This document shows, one piece after another, positions 49,965 through 61,222 of a stretch of 64,000 bases of DNA (positions are counted from its first letter, which is position 1; each line of letters begins with the position of its first letter). Origin of the DNA: Paludisphaera rhizosphaerae (lineage in GTDB: Bacteria; Planctomycetota; Planctomycetia; Isosphaerales; Isosphaeraceae); contig NZ_JAALCR010000021.1 of assembly GCF_011065895.1 (NCBI RefSeq), positions 1 to 64,000 of the forward strand, in the 5' to 3' direction. Below the pieces are notes generated by a model, which saw only the letters and a program-made list of their open reading frames with translations, ran no database searches and was not told where the DNA came from. Made by a program: the position numbers and the translations under genes.

Positions 49965-52778
49965 TCACTTCTTCTCGGCCAGGGCGGGCTTGCCGTCCTC
50001 GTCGACGTAATGGACGGCGGCCCCGTCGGGGAGTTTCTTCAACTCGGGCTCGATCGCCGCGCGGTCGCCGACGATCAGGGTCGTCATCGTTTCGGGCTTC
50101 AGGTAGACGCCCGCGAGCTTCTGGAGCGTCTCACGGTCGACCGCCTCAATCCGCCGGATCGTGTTGGCCAGATAATCATCGGGCAACTCATATGCGGAGA
50201 TGATCGAGAGTTGATCGGCCACGTCGAAGGTCGTCTCGAACCGGCCCGGGAAACCGTAGATCGAGCGACGGCGGGCGAACTCGACCTCGTCGTCGGTCAG
50301 CGGCTTCGGGCCCTGGAGGATGGACAGCTCGCGATGGACCTCTGCCACCGACTGGCGCGTCACGTCAGTCTGGACCGAGCCCTGGATCTCGAACCACCCC
50401 GGCGCGCGGAGCGGGCGGAATTCGGAGCCGATCCCATAGCTGTAGCCTTTCTCCTCGCGCAGGTTCATGTTCAACCGGCTGGAGAACTGGCCGCCGACGA
50501 TCGCGTTGAGCAGGCTGAGCGCCGGGACCTCGGGCGACTTCCGCTCGATGCCCAGCCGGCCGACCGCCAGCACCGACTGCGCGGCCCCCGGCTTGTCGAC
50601 CACGTACACGCCCTTCTCCGCGGGGTCTTGCGGAGCACCCGGCACGACCTTGCCGGGTGCAGGAGTCGCCTTCCACTCGCCGAACCGGGCTTCGAGGGTC
50701 TTCGCGATCGCGTCGGGCTCAACGTCGCCGACGACGATCAGGGTCGCCGCCGAGGGAGTGAAATGGGCCTTATGGTAGGCGGCCACGTCTTCCCGCGTGA
50801 TCGATTCAACCGTCGCTTTCGTCCCAAGCTGCGGCCTTCCGTAGGGGTGCTTGCGACCGAAAACGAGCGTGCGGAAGAGGTCTTCCGCCACCTCGTCGGC
50901 CGAGTCCCGGCGCGACTCCAGGCTGGCCAGGCGGAGGATCTTGCGGCGGTCGACCTCGTCCTGAGGGAAAGTCGAGTTCCGCACCACGTCGGCGTAGACG
51001 TCGAGCGCGCGGTCGAGGTGGCGGAGCAGCGTCGTGAGGGTCGCCGCGCTCCATTCCAGGCTGCAGGTCAGGCCGAGCTCCGCCCCCATCTCCGAGAGTT
51101 CACCTGCGATCTGGAGCGAGGTCCGCTTCGACGTGCCGGCGTCCAGCAGGCCCACGGCGAGCGAGGAGAGCCCCTCCTTGCCGTCGGGCGCGGAGGTTTC
51201 ACCAGTGGGGAGGACGAGCCGGAAGCTGACGATCGGCAATTCCCGGCGCGGGACGATCCAGACCGTCAGGCCGTTGGAGAGCGTCCGCCGCACGAAGCTG
51301 GGGGGCGTGAAGGCCGGCGGCGGGCCGACGGCTGGAATCTTGGCCGAGGTCTCGGTGTCGGCCGCCTGCTGAGTGGGCTCGAACGGCGAGGGCGCGGGTC
51401 TGGCGACTTCGACCTCGGCGGGACGCGTCGGCGGCGGGCCGGGGACGACGTCGAGCCGGATGAAGGCGTCGGTCAAATACTGGTTCGCAACCCGCTTCAC
51501 GTCGGCCGGCGTGACGGCGAAGAGGCGGTCCAGCTCGCCGCGATACGCAAGCGGGTCGCCGCCGATGGCCTCGTACGAACTGAAGGTCTCGGCCTTGGTG
51601 AGCACCGATTGAAGGCCGAGGATCAGCCCGCTCTCGCGGCCGTTCTGGCTCTTGGCGACCTCATCGGCGGTCGGCCCCTCGCGCTTGAGGCGGTCGATCT
51701 CCGCCAGGGCGATCTTGACGATCGCGTCCAGGTCCCCGCCCGGAGGGGCGAGCAGGTCGACCTCGAAGGTCCCGGAGAGCTTCATCGTCGGGTGCTGGGC
51801 GCTGACGTGGGCGGCCAACTGGCGGTCGTGCATCAGGGTGCGGTAGAGCCGGTTCTCCTTGTCGAGACCGCCCAGGACCGACGCCAGCACGTCGAGCGCC
51901 GGCTCGTCGGGGTGGAAGCTCTGGACGGTCGGCCAGACGAGCTGGGCGCGAGGGAGCGAGACGCGGTCGGTCTGGCTGATCTTCACCGGGCCTTCGAGCT
52001 TCGGCACCCAGACCTTGGGCCGCTCGATCGCTGGGCCCTTCGGGATCGGACCGAACGCCTTCTCGATCCAGCCTTTCACCTGGGCCTTATCGATGTCGCC
52101 GGCCACGCAGAGGATGGCGTCGTCGGGGGCGTAGTAGGTCCGGAAGAACGCGGAGACGTCGTCGAGGCTGGCGGCGGAGAGGTCGGCCATCGAGCCGATG
52201 ACCTCGTGGCGGTAGGGGTGGCCTTCCGGGTAGAGGGCCCGCCGCAGGGCCTCGTCGGCCATGCCGTACGGGACGTTCTCCACGCTCTGCCGGCGCTCGT
52301 TCTTGACCACGTCGCGCTGGTTGTCCAGCTTCTCCTGGGTCATCGCCGGAATCAGGAAGCCCATGCGGTCGGCCTCCAGCCAGAGCGACAGCTCTGTGGC
52401 GTTGGAGGGGACCGACTCGAAGTAGACCGTGCGGTCCTCGGTCGTATTGCCGTTGATCTCCGCGCCGAGCTTCTCCAGCGGCTCGAAGTAGTCCTTGTCG
52501 TGGTGCTTCGACCCCTGGAACATCATGTGCTCGAAGAGGTGCGCGAAGCCCGTCCGTCCCTTCTTCTCGTCCTTCGACCCGACCTTGTAGAGCACGTGGA
52601 CGGCCGCCACGGGCGTCTTGTGGTCCTCGTGCAGCAGCACGGTCAGCCCGTTGGGTAGCGTGTACTTCTCCACGTCGAGCGAGGGGACCGCGTGGGTCCT
52701 CGCCGGAGCGGGCTGCTGGCCGAACGCGGGGTGAGTCAGCACGAGAAGCGCGAGGGACGAGACGGCGGCAAGTCGCAT
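49965..52778 (-). CDS. Two-domain M16 (insulinase/pitrilysin) zinc metallopeptidase
   Basis: About 937 residues with a signal peptide (MRLAAVSSLALLVLTHPAFG). Two M16 halves: the first has the inverted zinc motif HLFEH (residues 80-84) in GFAHLFEHMMFQG and further Glu ligands downstream; the second (from about residue 490, FVRRTLSNGLTVWIVPRRELP) lacks HxxEH and is probably the inactive partner. A FSSRLNMNLREEKGYSYGIG block, typical of the family, is in the second half. It should degrade peptides outside the cytoplasm. A longer start at 52802 is possible. Confidence 0.9.
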   Translation of the reverse strand: MRLAAVSSLALLVLTHPAFGQQPAPARTHAVPSLDVEKYTLPNGLTVLLHEDHKTPVAAVHVLYKVGSKDEKKGRTGFAHLFEHMMFQGSKHHDKDYFEPLEKLGAEINGNTTEDRTVYFESVPSNATELSLWLEADRMGFLIPAMTQEKLDNQRDVVKNERRQSVENVPYGMADEALRRALYPEGHPYRHEVIGSMADLSAASLDDVSAFFRTYYAPDDAILCVAGDIDKAQVKGWIEKAFGPIPKGPAIERPKVWVPKLEGPVKISQTDRVSLPRAQLVWPTVQSFHPDEPALDVLASVLGGLDKENRLYRTLMHDRQLAAHVSAQHPTMKLSGTFEVDLLAPPGGDLDAIVKIALAEIDRLKREGPTADEVAKSQNGRESGLILGLQSVLTKAETFSSYEAIGGDPLAYRGELDRLFAVTPADVKRVANQYLTDAFIRLDVVPGPPPTRPAEVEVARPAPSPFEPTQQAADTETSAKIPAVGPPPAFTPPSFVRRTLSNGLTVWIVPRRELPIVSFRLVLPTGETSAPDGKEGLSSLAVGLLDAGTSKRTSLQIAGELSEMGAELGLTCSLEWSAATLTTLLRHLDRALDVYADVVRNSTFPQDEVDRRKILRLASLESRRDSADEVAEDLFRTLVFGRKHPYGRPQLGTKATVESITREDVAAYHKAHFTPSAATLIVVGDVEPDAIAKTLEARFGEWKATPAPGKVVPGAPQDPAEKGVYVVDKPGAAQSVLAVGRLGIERKSPEVPALSLLNAIVGGQFSSRLNMNLREEKGYSYGIGSEFRPLRAPGWFEIQGSVQTDVTRQSVAEVHRELSILQGPKPLTDDEVEFARRRSIYGFPGRFETTFDVADQLSIISAYELPDDYLANTIRRIEAVDRETLQKLAGVYLKPETMTTLIVGDRAAIEPELKKLPDGAAVHYVDEDGKPALAEKK

Positions 52779-52837
52779 GCGGGGGATCCTTCCTGTCGGC
52801 ATGAGTCCTGGGCTTCAGAATATTCGTGGCAATCTTC

Positions 52838-52888
52838 CTTCTCCCCTTGTGGGAGAAGGTGCCGCGTAGCGGCGGAAGAGGGGTGGGA
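52838..52888. repeat. Palindromic intergenic repeat (single copy)
   Basis: ccttctccccttgtgggagaagg followed by tgccgcgtagcggcg and gaagaggggtggg. The first part is a perfect stem (ccttctccc / gggagaagg), the second a smaller palindrome. It is located in the 150-base gap upstream of the M16 gene and downstream of the hypothetical gene that ends at 52931. Same family as copies at 49.8, 53.5 and 59.6 kb. Confidence 0.7.
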
Positions 52889-52930
52889 TCGCCGGGAGCT
52901 TGGCGGCCCCGAGAGCTTCCTTTGCATTCT

Positions 52931-53473
52931 TTACCGGTCGTTTTCTCCATCCGCCCTCGGGAGACGATGAAGATCGCCAGAGGCCGGCACGATCTCCCAT
53001 CTTGAGAAACTGGCGAATCCGAGAAAATCGCCGAAAGGGATCCGAGGCGCTCCAGATTGCGCACCGATCGCATTCAACGTGCAGGATGCCAACCTTTGTA
53101 GGATCGCCCAGGAAGTGTCGTACGGTCCCTGTACCAAGGACACGTTCTTATCGATTGCCCAGTGATATTCTGATGACAGATCCAACATCATTAAAATTAA
53201 CGATTGGATCTCGACAGCGAGTTTTTTGACCGAATCGTCTTCGATCCGATGGAACATTTCGTGGATCAGCGATGCGCAGGTGATGGCGACGGCCTTCGAC
53301 GGTATCGGGATGTCCTCGTAGAATCCGTCCTCATCTACACGCCGATAGAGGATGCTTTCCTCATATCGGGGGCAATAGGATCTCAGGCCATCCGCTGATT
53401 GCGCCAGAACCCTGAAGGCTTCCGTCAATTCGGCGGGGATCAAGATCTCGGCCCTTCGTAATTCACGCGGCAA
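52931..53473 (-). CDS. Hypothetical protein in AT-richer DNA
   Basis: A 180-residue protein with no domain I recognise. It contains VRRAEILIPAEL-type opening, PIPSKAVAITCASLIHEMFHR (with an HEMFH that superficially recalls a metal site but not the classic HExxH spacing), and LSSEYHWAIDKNVSLVQGPYD. DNA around 53060-53260 is distinctly AT-richer than the window. The TTG start is tentative; no ATG exists upstream. Possibly a recent acquisition. Confidence 0.45.
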   Translation of the reverse strand: MPRELRRAEILIPAELTEAFRVLAQSADGLRSYCPRYEESILYRRVDEDGFYEDIPIPSKAVAITCASLIHEMFHRIEDDSVKKLAVEIQSLILMMLDLSSEYHWAIDKNVSLVQGPYDTSWAILQRLASCTLNAIGAQSGAPRIPFGDFLGFASFSRWEIVPASGDLHRLPRADGENDR

Positions 53474-53541
53474 CGGATGACGTCCCGAGGTCTGACGGCG
53501 TCATGGCGAGCTGCCGGGGAGCGTGTAGCCGTCGGCGACCG

Positions 53542-53595
53542 CCCCCCTCATCTGACCGCTTCGCGGTCTGTCTTCCCCCGCGAGGGGGGAAGACG
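53542..53595. repeat. Palindromic intergenic repeat (single copy)
   Basis: cccccctcatctgaccgctt, cgcggtctgtcttcccccgc and gaggggggaagacg form a double palindrome (gaccgcttcgcggtc and tcttcccccgcgaggggggaaga). It lies between the hypothetical gene and the ferredoxin gene. Same family as the other three sites. Confidence 0.7.
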
Positions 53596-53622
53596 TCGGA
53601 CAACCCGCGCTCAGAAGCCTGG

Positions 53623-53946
53623 TCAATCGGCCGGCCGGGTCCCTGCCGGGACTCCCGTCACCGACGAGCGCTGGAGGACGTTGACCCACAGGTCGTTTTC
53701 GACGCGGATCTGGCACGAGAGGCGGACGTTCTCCGGGAGGTCGGGGATCGTGATCAGCTTGGCGGCCTCGTCACCCTCGGGCGGGGGGACTTCGCCGGCG
53801 ACGATCTCGACGCGGCAGGTGGTGCAACGGGCGTTGCCGCCGCATTTGTGCATGATGTCGATCCCCGCGTCCTCGATCGCCAGCACGAGCTTCTTGCCCG
53901 CTTCGACCTCGAACGCCTTCTCCCCTTCGACCGTCACCATGGGCAT
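53623..53946 (-). CDS. 2Fe-2S ferredoxin
   Basis: A 107-residue plant-type ferredoxin. The cluster ligands are visible: C-x5-C-x2-C in HKCGGNARCTTCRV and a fourth Cys in RLSCQIRV. Length fits a stand-alone ferredoxin. It is a soluble one-electron carrier. It lies upstream of, and divergent from, nuoL; functional linkage is possible but not proved. The frame is open to 54066, but the typical start is at MPMVTVEGEK. Confidence 0.88.
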   Translation of the reverse strand: MPMVTVEGEKAFEVEAGKKLVLAIEDAGIDIMHKCGGNARCTTCRVEIVAGEVPPPEGDEAAKLITIPDLPENVRLSCQIRVENDLWVNVLQRSSVTGVPAGTRPAD

Positions 53947-54138
53947 GGACTGGCTCCCGTAAGCGTCGCCGATGTGATAACTCCCTCTGCGGCCCCGATC
54001 ATCCCACACGGCCGACCGGTGCGGCAAGGGTGCCGGGGGCTTGCGTCGGCGGGCCTGGTGTGCCATAGTTCACCCTCCATCAACGCCCCCTGAACGGACC
54101 CGAACCCGCCGCCGCAGCGCTACGAAGGACGTCTGAAA

Positions 54139-56301
<2,163 letters not shown>

Positions 56302-56318
56302 AACAAATAGACATCGCC

Positions 56319-58007
56319 ATGAGTGACCTCTTCCTGCTGACCTCCCTCTGGCTCGTCCCGCTCCTCGGCGCGGGGGTCGTGCTGCTCTTGCCGAAGGGGG
56401 CGGAGCGCCACGCCAGGTACGTCGCCACGGCGTTCACCGGGCTCGCCTTCCTGCTGACGCTCGTCGCGCTGGCGGCCTACGTCTCGGGCGGCTCGGCGTC
56501 GGCGCCTCTGGCGGAGCGGGCCGGGCGGAACGTGTTGACCCATGAAATCGGCGTGGTCGGCGTCGATGAGTCTCGGGGGCTGGGCGACCTGGTGGTCCGT
56601 CGGGCCTGGATGCCGGCGTTCAACATCGAGTACTACCTGGGGCTCGACGGCGTCAGCGTCTCGCTGGTGGTGCTGACGGGGCTGATCAGCCTGCTGGCCT
56701 GCCTGGCGTCCTGGGGGATCGAGAAGCAGCCCAGAGGCTATTACGCGCTCTTCCTGCTGCTGGTCGCCAGCATGACGGGGGTCTTCCTGGCGCTCGACCT
56801 GGTGCTGTTCTACGTCTTCTTCGAGGTCATGCTGCTGCCGATGTACTTCCTGATCGCCCTCTGGGGGGGCGAGGACCGGGAGTACGCGGCGATCAAGTTT
56901 TTGCTCTACACGCTATTCGGCTCGGTCTTCATCCTGGTCGCGATCCTGATCCTCTACTTCTGGAGTCCCGGCGACGCTCCCGTCGCGGGCTTCCAGGCCG
57001 GGACGTTCGACCTGGTGACGCTGACCTCGATCGCCTCGACGACGGGCTATTACGGGCGCTGGATCCAGGACTGGGTGTTCGTGCTGTTCCTGATCGGCTT
57101 CCTGGTCAAGCTCCCTTCGTTCCCGTTCCACACCTGGCTGCCCGACGCCCACGTCCAGGCGCCGACGCCCATCAGCATGATCCTGGCCGGCGTGCTGCTG
57201 AAGGTCGGCGGCTATGGGCTGATCCGGCTGGCCTGGCCGCTCGCGCCGGCGGGGGCCCTCGACTGGTCTTACGCCACGGCCGCGGTGGGGGTCTTCAGCA
57301 TCATTTACGGCGCCCTGGCGGCGATGGCGCAGACCGACTTCAAGAAGCTGGTGGCCTATAGCTCGATCAGCCACATGGGCTACGTGACGCTGGGGATGGC
57401 CGCGATGAACCTGGCGGGCGGGGCCGGCTATTACGCGTACGGCGTCAACGGGGCGATGTACATGATGCTGGCCCACGGGATCACGTCGGCCGCGATGTTC
57501 TTCCTCGTCGGCGTGATCTACGACCGGGCCCACACCCGAGACCTCGACAAGCTGGGGGGGCTCAACGACGTGATGCCGGTGTACGGGGCGGTCTCGTACG
57601 TGATCTTCTTCGGCTCGATGGGACTGCCGGGCCTCTGCGGCTTCGTCGCCGAGATCTTCGTGGTCCTGGCCGCGTTCCACTACAACGTCTGGCTGGGCGT
57701 CCTGGCCGCCGCCGCCGTGGTGCTGACGGCCGGCTACATCCTCTGGACCATCCAGCGCGTCTTTCTCGGCCGCAACGACCGCTGGCAGGGCCTACCCGAC
57801 CTGACCCCCCGCGAGGTCGTCATCGCCGCCCCGCTGGTCGTGCTGACGGTCCTGATGGGCGTCCTCCCCCAGGCCCTCGTCCTGAGCTGGATGAGCCCGT
57901 CCGTCGACCGGACCGTCGCCGGCATCGCCTCCGGCACCCGAACGGCCGGCGGACCGATGGCGAAGCAAGACGACGGCGTTCCGCCGCTGGTCGTCGAGGC
58001 GCGATAA
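56319..58007 (+). CDS. nuoM: NADH-quinone oxidoreductase subunit M
   Basis: A 562-residue antiporter-like subunit of complex I. Conserved segments: YYLGLDGVSVSLVVLTGL, FFEVMLLPMYFLIALWGG, LPSFPFHTWLPDAHVQAPTPISMILAGVLLKVGGYGLIR (the core proton channel), FKKLVAYSSISHMGYVTLG, and HGITSAAMFFLVGVIYDR. The C-terminus ends with a short soluble tail (MAKQDDGVPPLVVEAR). It begins 17 bases after nuoL, so one transcript. Confidence 0.95.
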   Translation: MSDLFLLTSLWLVPLLGAGVVLLLPKGAERHARYVATAFTGLAFLLTLVALAAYVSGGSASAPLAERAGRNVLTHEIGVVGVDESRGLGDLVVRRAWMPAFNIEYYLGLDGVSVSLVVLTGLISLLACLASWGIEKQPRGYYALFLLLVASMTGVFLALDLVLFYVFFEVMLLPMYFLIALWGGEDREYAAIKFLLYTLFGSVFILVAILILYFWSPGDAPVAGFQAGTFDLVTLTSIASTTGYYGRWIQDWVFVLFLIGFLVKLPSFPFHTWLPDAHVQAPTPISMILAGVLLKVGGYGLIRLAWPLAPAGALDWSYATAAVGVFSIIYGALAAMAQTDFKKLVAYSSISHMGYVTLGMAAMNLAGGAGYYAYGVNGAMYMMLAHGITSAAMFFLVGVIYDRAHTRDLDKLGGLNDVMPVYGAVSYVIFFGSMGLPGLCGFVAEIFVVLAAFHYNVWLGVLAAAAVVLTAGYILWTIQRVFLGRNDRWQGLPDLTPREVVIAAPLVVLTVLMGVLPQALVLSWMSPSVDRTVAGIASGTRTAGGPMAKQDDGVPPLVVEAR

Positions 58008-58362
58008 ACCCTTGGAGCCCGGAGGTCGGGTCGAGCCCCAGCCTTCCTGGCTGCCGGGAGTGCGGGGTCGGCGCCGGGAGACGATTTATCGTCTACCAGC
58101 ACACTTAAGCCCCATGACGCCAGCACTTTAAGACCAACTGCCGGGAGTTATGAGTCATTCCCCCCCTCGTTGGGGGAAATGAATTTACTCTCCGAGAGAG
58201 CCTGAACGCCCTCCCCCTCCCCCCCAGCGGCCTGATTTTGACCCGGCGTCTACCAGCACTCCCGGCGCCTGCCTGAGAGTTATGGGGCTCATGACGGTCA
58301 TTCGGCGGCCTGGCGTCCGTCGGATGGGCGAGGCCCACCCGACGAAAGCCTCGGTCAGGAAC
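58008..58362. other. Intergenic region with short repeated words and hairpins
   Basis: About 355 bases. It holds gccgggag three times (58052, 58072, 58140), an exact 12-base direct repeat gtctaccagcac (58091 and 58248), a reverse-complementary pair ggcgccggga / tcccggcgcc (58070, 58260), and two hairpins: 58158-58178 (ttcccccc / gggggaa) and 58319-58343 (gtcggatgggc / gcccacccgac). No gene. Either hairpin could end the nuoLM or the oxidoreductase transcript. Confidence 0.45.
58158..58178 (+). terminator. Possible terminator after nuoM
   Basis: ttcccccc pairs with gggggaa around a short loop, 150 bases beyond the nuoM stop. There is only a weakly AT-rich stretch afterwards (atgaattta). Tentative. 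Confidence 0.3.
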
Positions 58363-59535
58363 TCACTCCTTGACGTCCACCCAACCCTTCGCCTTGGCGG
58401 AATCGGCGATGGCTTCGCAGATGCGGACTTCGCGGTCGCCGTCGGCGAAGGTGGGGAAGTTCGGGGTGCCTTTGCAGCCGTTCTGGATGAACGTGTAGAA
58501 GGCCAGGTCGAGCTGCTTGAAGGCGTCGGGGAAGCCTTCGGCGTGGCCGCCGGGGTAGTGGCTGAAGTTGCCGGCTTCGGCCGAGAGGATGGCCGGGTCG
58601 CGGTTCATGATCTGGTTGGGAGCGCCTCGGCGGCCGAGCCAGAGCAGCTCGGGGGACTCGCTGTCCCACACCATGGAGCCCTCGGTCCCGCAGACTTCCA
58701 GGTACAGGCGGTTCTTGCGGCCGCCGTGCATCTGGTTGACGTGGAAGACGCCGCGAGCCCCCTGCGACAGGTGCAGCAGCACCGCGCCGTAGTCCTCGGT
58801 CTCGATCTTGACGGCCTCGGACGCCTTCTTGGTCGAGTTGGGGCCGGTGAAGGTCTCGGCGCCGCCGACGGGGCGGTTGCGCTCGGGGTGGAACGTCGCC
58901 AGGTCGGCGTTGACCTTCTCGATGTGCCGGCCGGTGATGAACTGGGCCAGGTCCATCCAGTGGGTGCCGATGTCGGCGATGGCCCGCAGGTTGGTGTGGC
59001 CGTCGGGCTCGACCCGCCAGTTGTAGTCGTCGACCATCAGGAGCCAGTCCTGCGTGTACGACCCGGTGACCGTCAGGATGCGGCCGAGATCCCCCCGGGC
59101 GACGCGGGCGTGCATCTCCTGGGCGAGCGGGTAAAACCGCAGGTTGTAATTGACGCCGGCCGCCTGCATCGGGTGCTTGGCCGCCAGCTTCACCAGCTCG
59201 GACGTCTCCTTGGAGCTGACCGCCAGAGGCTTCTCGCAGAGGACGTGCTTGCCGGCCTCGAGCGCCGCCTTGGCGTGCTCGAAGTGGATGTTGTTCGGCG
59301 AGGCCAGGTGAACCGCGCCGATCTCGGGGTCGGCGAGCACCTCCTCGATCGTGCTGTAGACCCTGGGGATGCCCAACCGCTCGGCCTGGGGCCTGGCCTT
59401 CTCCGGGGTGATGTCGAGCAGGCCGGCCACCTGCACGCCGATCCGGCGCAGAGCCTCGGCATGGACGGGACCGATGAAGCCGCCGCCGATCAGGGCGACC
59501 TTGGGGGGGTTGGTAAGGACGTAGGGAGCGCCCAT
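58363..59535 (-). CDS. Gfo/Idh/MocA family oxidoreductase
   Basis: A 390-residue cytoplasmic-type enzyme. Rossmann motif GGGFIG (residues 17-22), HLASPNNIH and CEKPLAVSSKE (100-110) are present, followed by a substrate-domain NYNLRFYPLAQEM and DIGTHWMDLAQF (His candidate). It acts on sugars or inositol-like compounds with NAD(P). There is no Tat signal, unlike the enzyme at 3.9 kb. It is downstream of a related enzyme on the same strand, 223 bases away with a repeat in between. Confidence 0.92.
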   Translation of the reverse strand: MGAPYVLTNPPKVALIGGGFIGPVHAEALRRIGVQVAGLLDITPEKARPQAERLGIPRVYSTIEEVLADPEIGAVHLASPNNIHFEHAKAALEAGKHVLCEKPLAVSSKETSELVKLAAKHPMQAAGVNYNLRFYPLAQEMHARVARGDLGRILTVTGSYTQDWLLMVDDYNWRVEPDGHTNLRAIADIGTHWMDLAQFITGRHIEKVNADLATFHPERNRPVGGAETFTGPNSTKKASEAVKIETEDYGAVLLHLSQGARGVFHVNQMHGGRKNRLYLEVCGTEGSMVWDSESPELLWLGRRGAPNQIMNRDPAILSAEAGNFSHYPGGHAEGFPDAFKQLDLAFYTFIQNGCKGTPNFPTFADGDREVRICEAIADSAKAKGWVDVKE

Positions 59536-59598
59536 CGCAGGATACCTCTCGCTTCGCTTCAGAACTGGGAGTGCATACGGCAAGGCTGCCGACGACCT

Positions 59599-59720
59599 CC
59601 CTTCTCCCCTGGTGGGAGAAGGTGCCGCGCAGCGGCGGATGAGGGGGGTCGTCACCGTCAGCCGGTCGGGGTCCCCCTCAACCGGCCTTCGGCCACCTTC
59701 TCCCACCAGGGGAGAAGGGA
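59599..59720. repeat. Inverted pair of palindromic intergenic repeats
   Basis: Left copy 59599-59647 begins cccttctcccctggtgggag and continues with agcggcggatgaggggg. The right copy (59672-59720) is in inverse orientation, ccccctcaaccggccttcgg, ending ccaggggagaaggg. The pair can form a very long hairpin. It sits between two oxidoreductase genes on the same strand. Confidence 0.75.
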
Positions 59721-59758
59721 GGAGTTTCGGACGTTGTTGCTTATCAGAGGGTCGATAT

Positions 59759-60943
59759 TCACTTCACCTCGTCGATCGTCACCGGGCGGCGTTCGACGGC
59801 GGAGATCATGGCGGCCTCCAGCACGCGCTGGGTCTGGTAGGCGTCTTCAAAGTCGGGGATCGGGACGATCGGCTCCTGGCCGCCGAGGACGCGGAGGATG
59901 TCGAAGGCCTGGTTGGTGAATCCGTGCTCGTAGCCCAGGACGTGGGCGTCGGGCCACCAGTGGGCGGCGTAGGGGTGGTCGCCGCCGTGGGTGCACATGA
60001 TGGTGGTCCAGCCCTGGACGGCCCTGGGGCGGGTGGCGTCGTAGAACTGCAGCTCGTTCATGCGCTCGAAGTCGAACTTGATGGCGCCCTTGGAGCCGTT
60101 GATCTCAAAGCCGTTGCGGTTCTGGTTGCCGGTGGCCTGGCGAGCGGCCTCAAAGTAAGCCACGCCGCCGCCGGAGAGCCTCGACAGGAAGAGCACGGCG
60201 TCGTCCACGGTGACCGGGCCGGTCGCCGCCTCGGAGCCTCCCACGCCGGCCGCGATGCCGCCGGCGGTGGGGCCCGTCATGAGCTTGCGTTCCTTGATGA
60301 AGGTCTCGGCGATGGCCCCGGCGATCTCGGTGACCTCCTCGCCGGTGACGAAGCGGACCATGTCGATGATGTGGGCGTTGAGGTCGCCGTGCGACCCCGC
60401 CCCGGCGCCTTCCTTCTGGAACCGCCAGATCAGCGGGATCGACTCGTCGGCCCAGTCCTGGAGGTAGAACGCGCGGGCGTGGCGGACCTTGCCGATCGCC
60501 CCTTCCTTCACGAGCTTGTAGGCGAAGGCCACCGCCGGGCATCGGCGGTAGTTGTACCAGATGAACGTCTTGCCCTTGGACTCCTTGGCCGCGGCCACCA
60601 TCAGCCGGGCCTCCTCGATCGTCCGGGCGATCGGCTTCTCGCAGGCGACGTGCTTGCCCGCCTTGAGCGCGGCGAGCGAGACCTCGGCGTGCATGTTGTT
60701 GGGCGTGACGACGTCGACCAGGTCGACGGCCGGGTCGGCGACAGTCGCCTTCCAGTCGGTCGAGGAGTGGGCCCAGCCCCAGACCTTGGCGAATTCCTGC
60801 GAAGCGGCGGCGTCGCGGCCGAAGACCGTGTGCATCACCGGCGCGACGGGGGGCTTGAAGAACCGCGGCACCTGCGACCACGCGTTCGAATGCGTCCGTC
60901 CCATGAACCCCTGGCCGATCATGGCCACGTTGATCACACTCAT
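59759..60943 (-). CDS. Gfo/Idh/MocA family oxidoreductase
   Basis: A 394-residue enzyme. GQGFMG (10-15) binds the nucleotide, then TPNNMHAEVSLAALKAGKHVACEKPIA carries the EKP signature (102-104). The substrate domain includes YNYRRCPAVAFAYKL and HGDLNAHIIDMVRF, the latter with the conserved Asp/His pair. The C-terminus includes TQRVLEAAMISAVERRPVTIDE. Probably a sugar dehydrogenase; substrate not determined. It is divergent from the fourth family member. Confidence 0.92.
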   Translation of the reverse strand: MSVINVAMIGQGFMGRTHSNAWSQVPRFFKPPVAPVMHTVFGRDAAASQEFAKVWGWAHSSTDWKATVADPAVDLVDVVTPNNMHAEVSLAALKAGKHVACEKPIARTIEEARLMVAAAKESKGKTFIWYNYRRCPAVAFAYKLVKEGAIGKVRHARAFYLQDWADESIPLIWRFQKEGAGAGSHGDLNAHIIDMVRFVTGEEVTEIAGAIAETFIKERKLMTGPTAGGIAAGVGGSEAATGPVTVDDAVLFLSRLSGGGVAYFEAARQATGNQNRNGFEINGSKGAIKFDFERMNELQFYDATRPRAVQGWTTIMCTHGGDHPYAAHWWPDAHVLGYEHGFTNQAFDILRVLGGQEPIVPIPDFEDAYQTQRVLEAAMISAVERRPVTIDEVK

Positions 60944-61222
60944 GATCCACCCTCGACGAACGGGAAGTGGGCCGACGCTCACGCATGTGGCGGTCGGCGG
61001 GCACGATCGCAATCCAGACCGGCGGAACCGGGAGGCGGGCGGACGGCGGCCTCGCTCTCTGGGTCGTCCGCGCAACGACGCAGGCCACTATAGCCGTGCC
61101 CCAAACCCCATCCAAGGGCCGACCGCCCCTTGCGAGGGTTCCCGCCGCCCCGCTACGCTCGACGATCGTCGCACGTCGGATCAGAGTCGAATTCGCCCTC
61201 GTCGATCGGAAGGCCGTCGCCG

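Noticed and set aside
50010-52658. Long plus-strand frame (about 880 codons) opposite the M16 peptidase gene
   Set aside because: The minus strand has the HLFEH motif and a signal peptide; the plus frame has no recognisable fold.
52931-53473. HEMFH in the hypothetical protein as a zinc-protease motif
   Set aside because: The gluzincin motif is HExxH; here His-Glu-Met-Phe-His does have that spacing, but no third ligand or protease domain context is visible. I therefore kept the gene as hypothetical and do not claim protease function.
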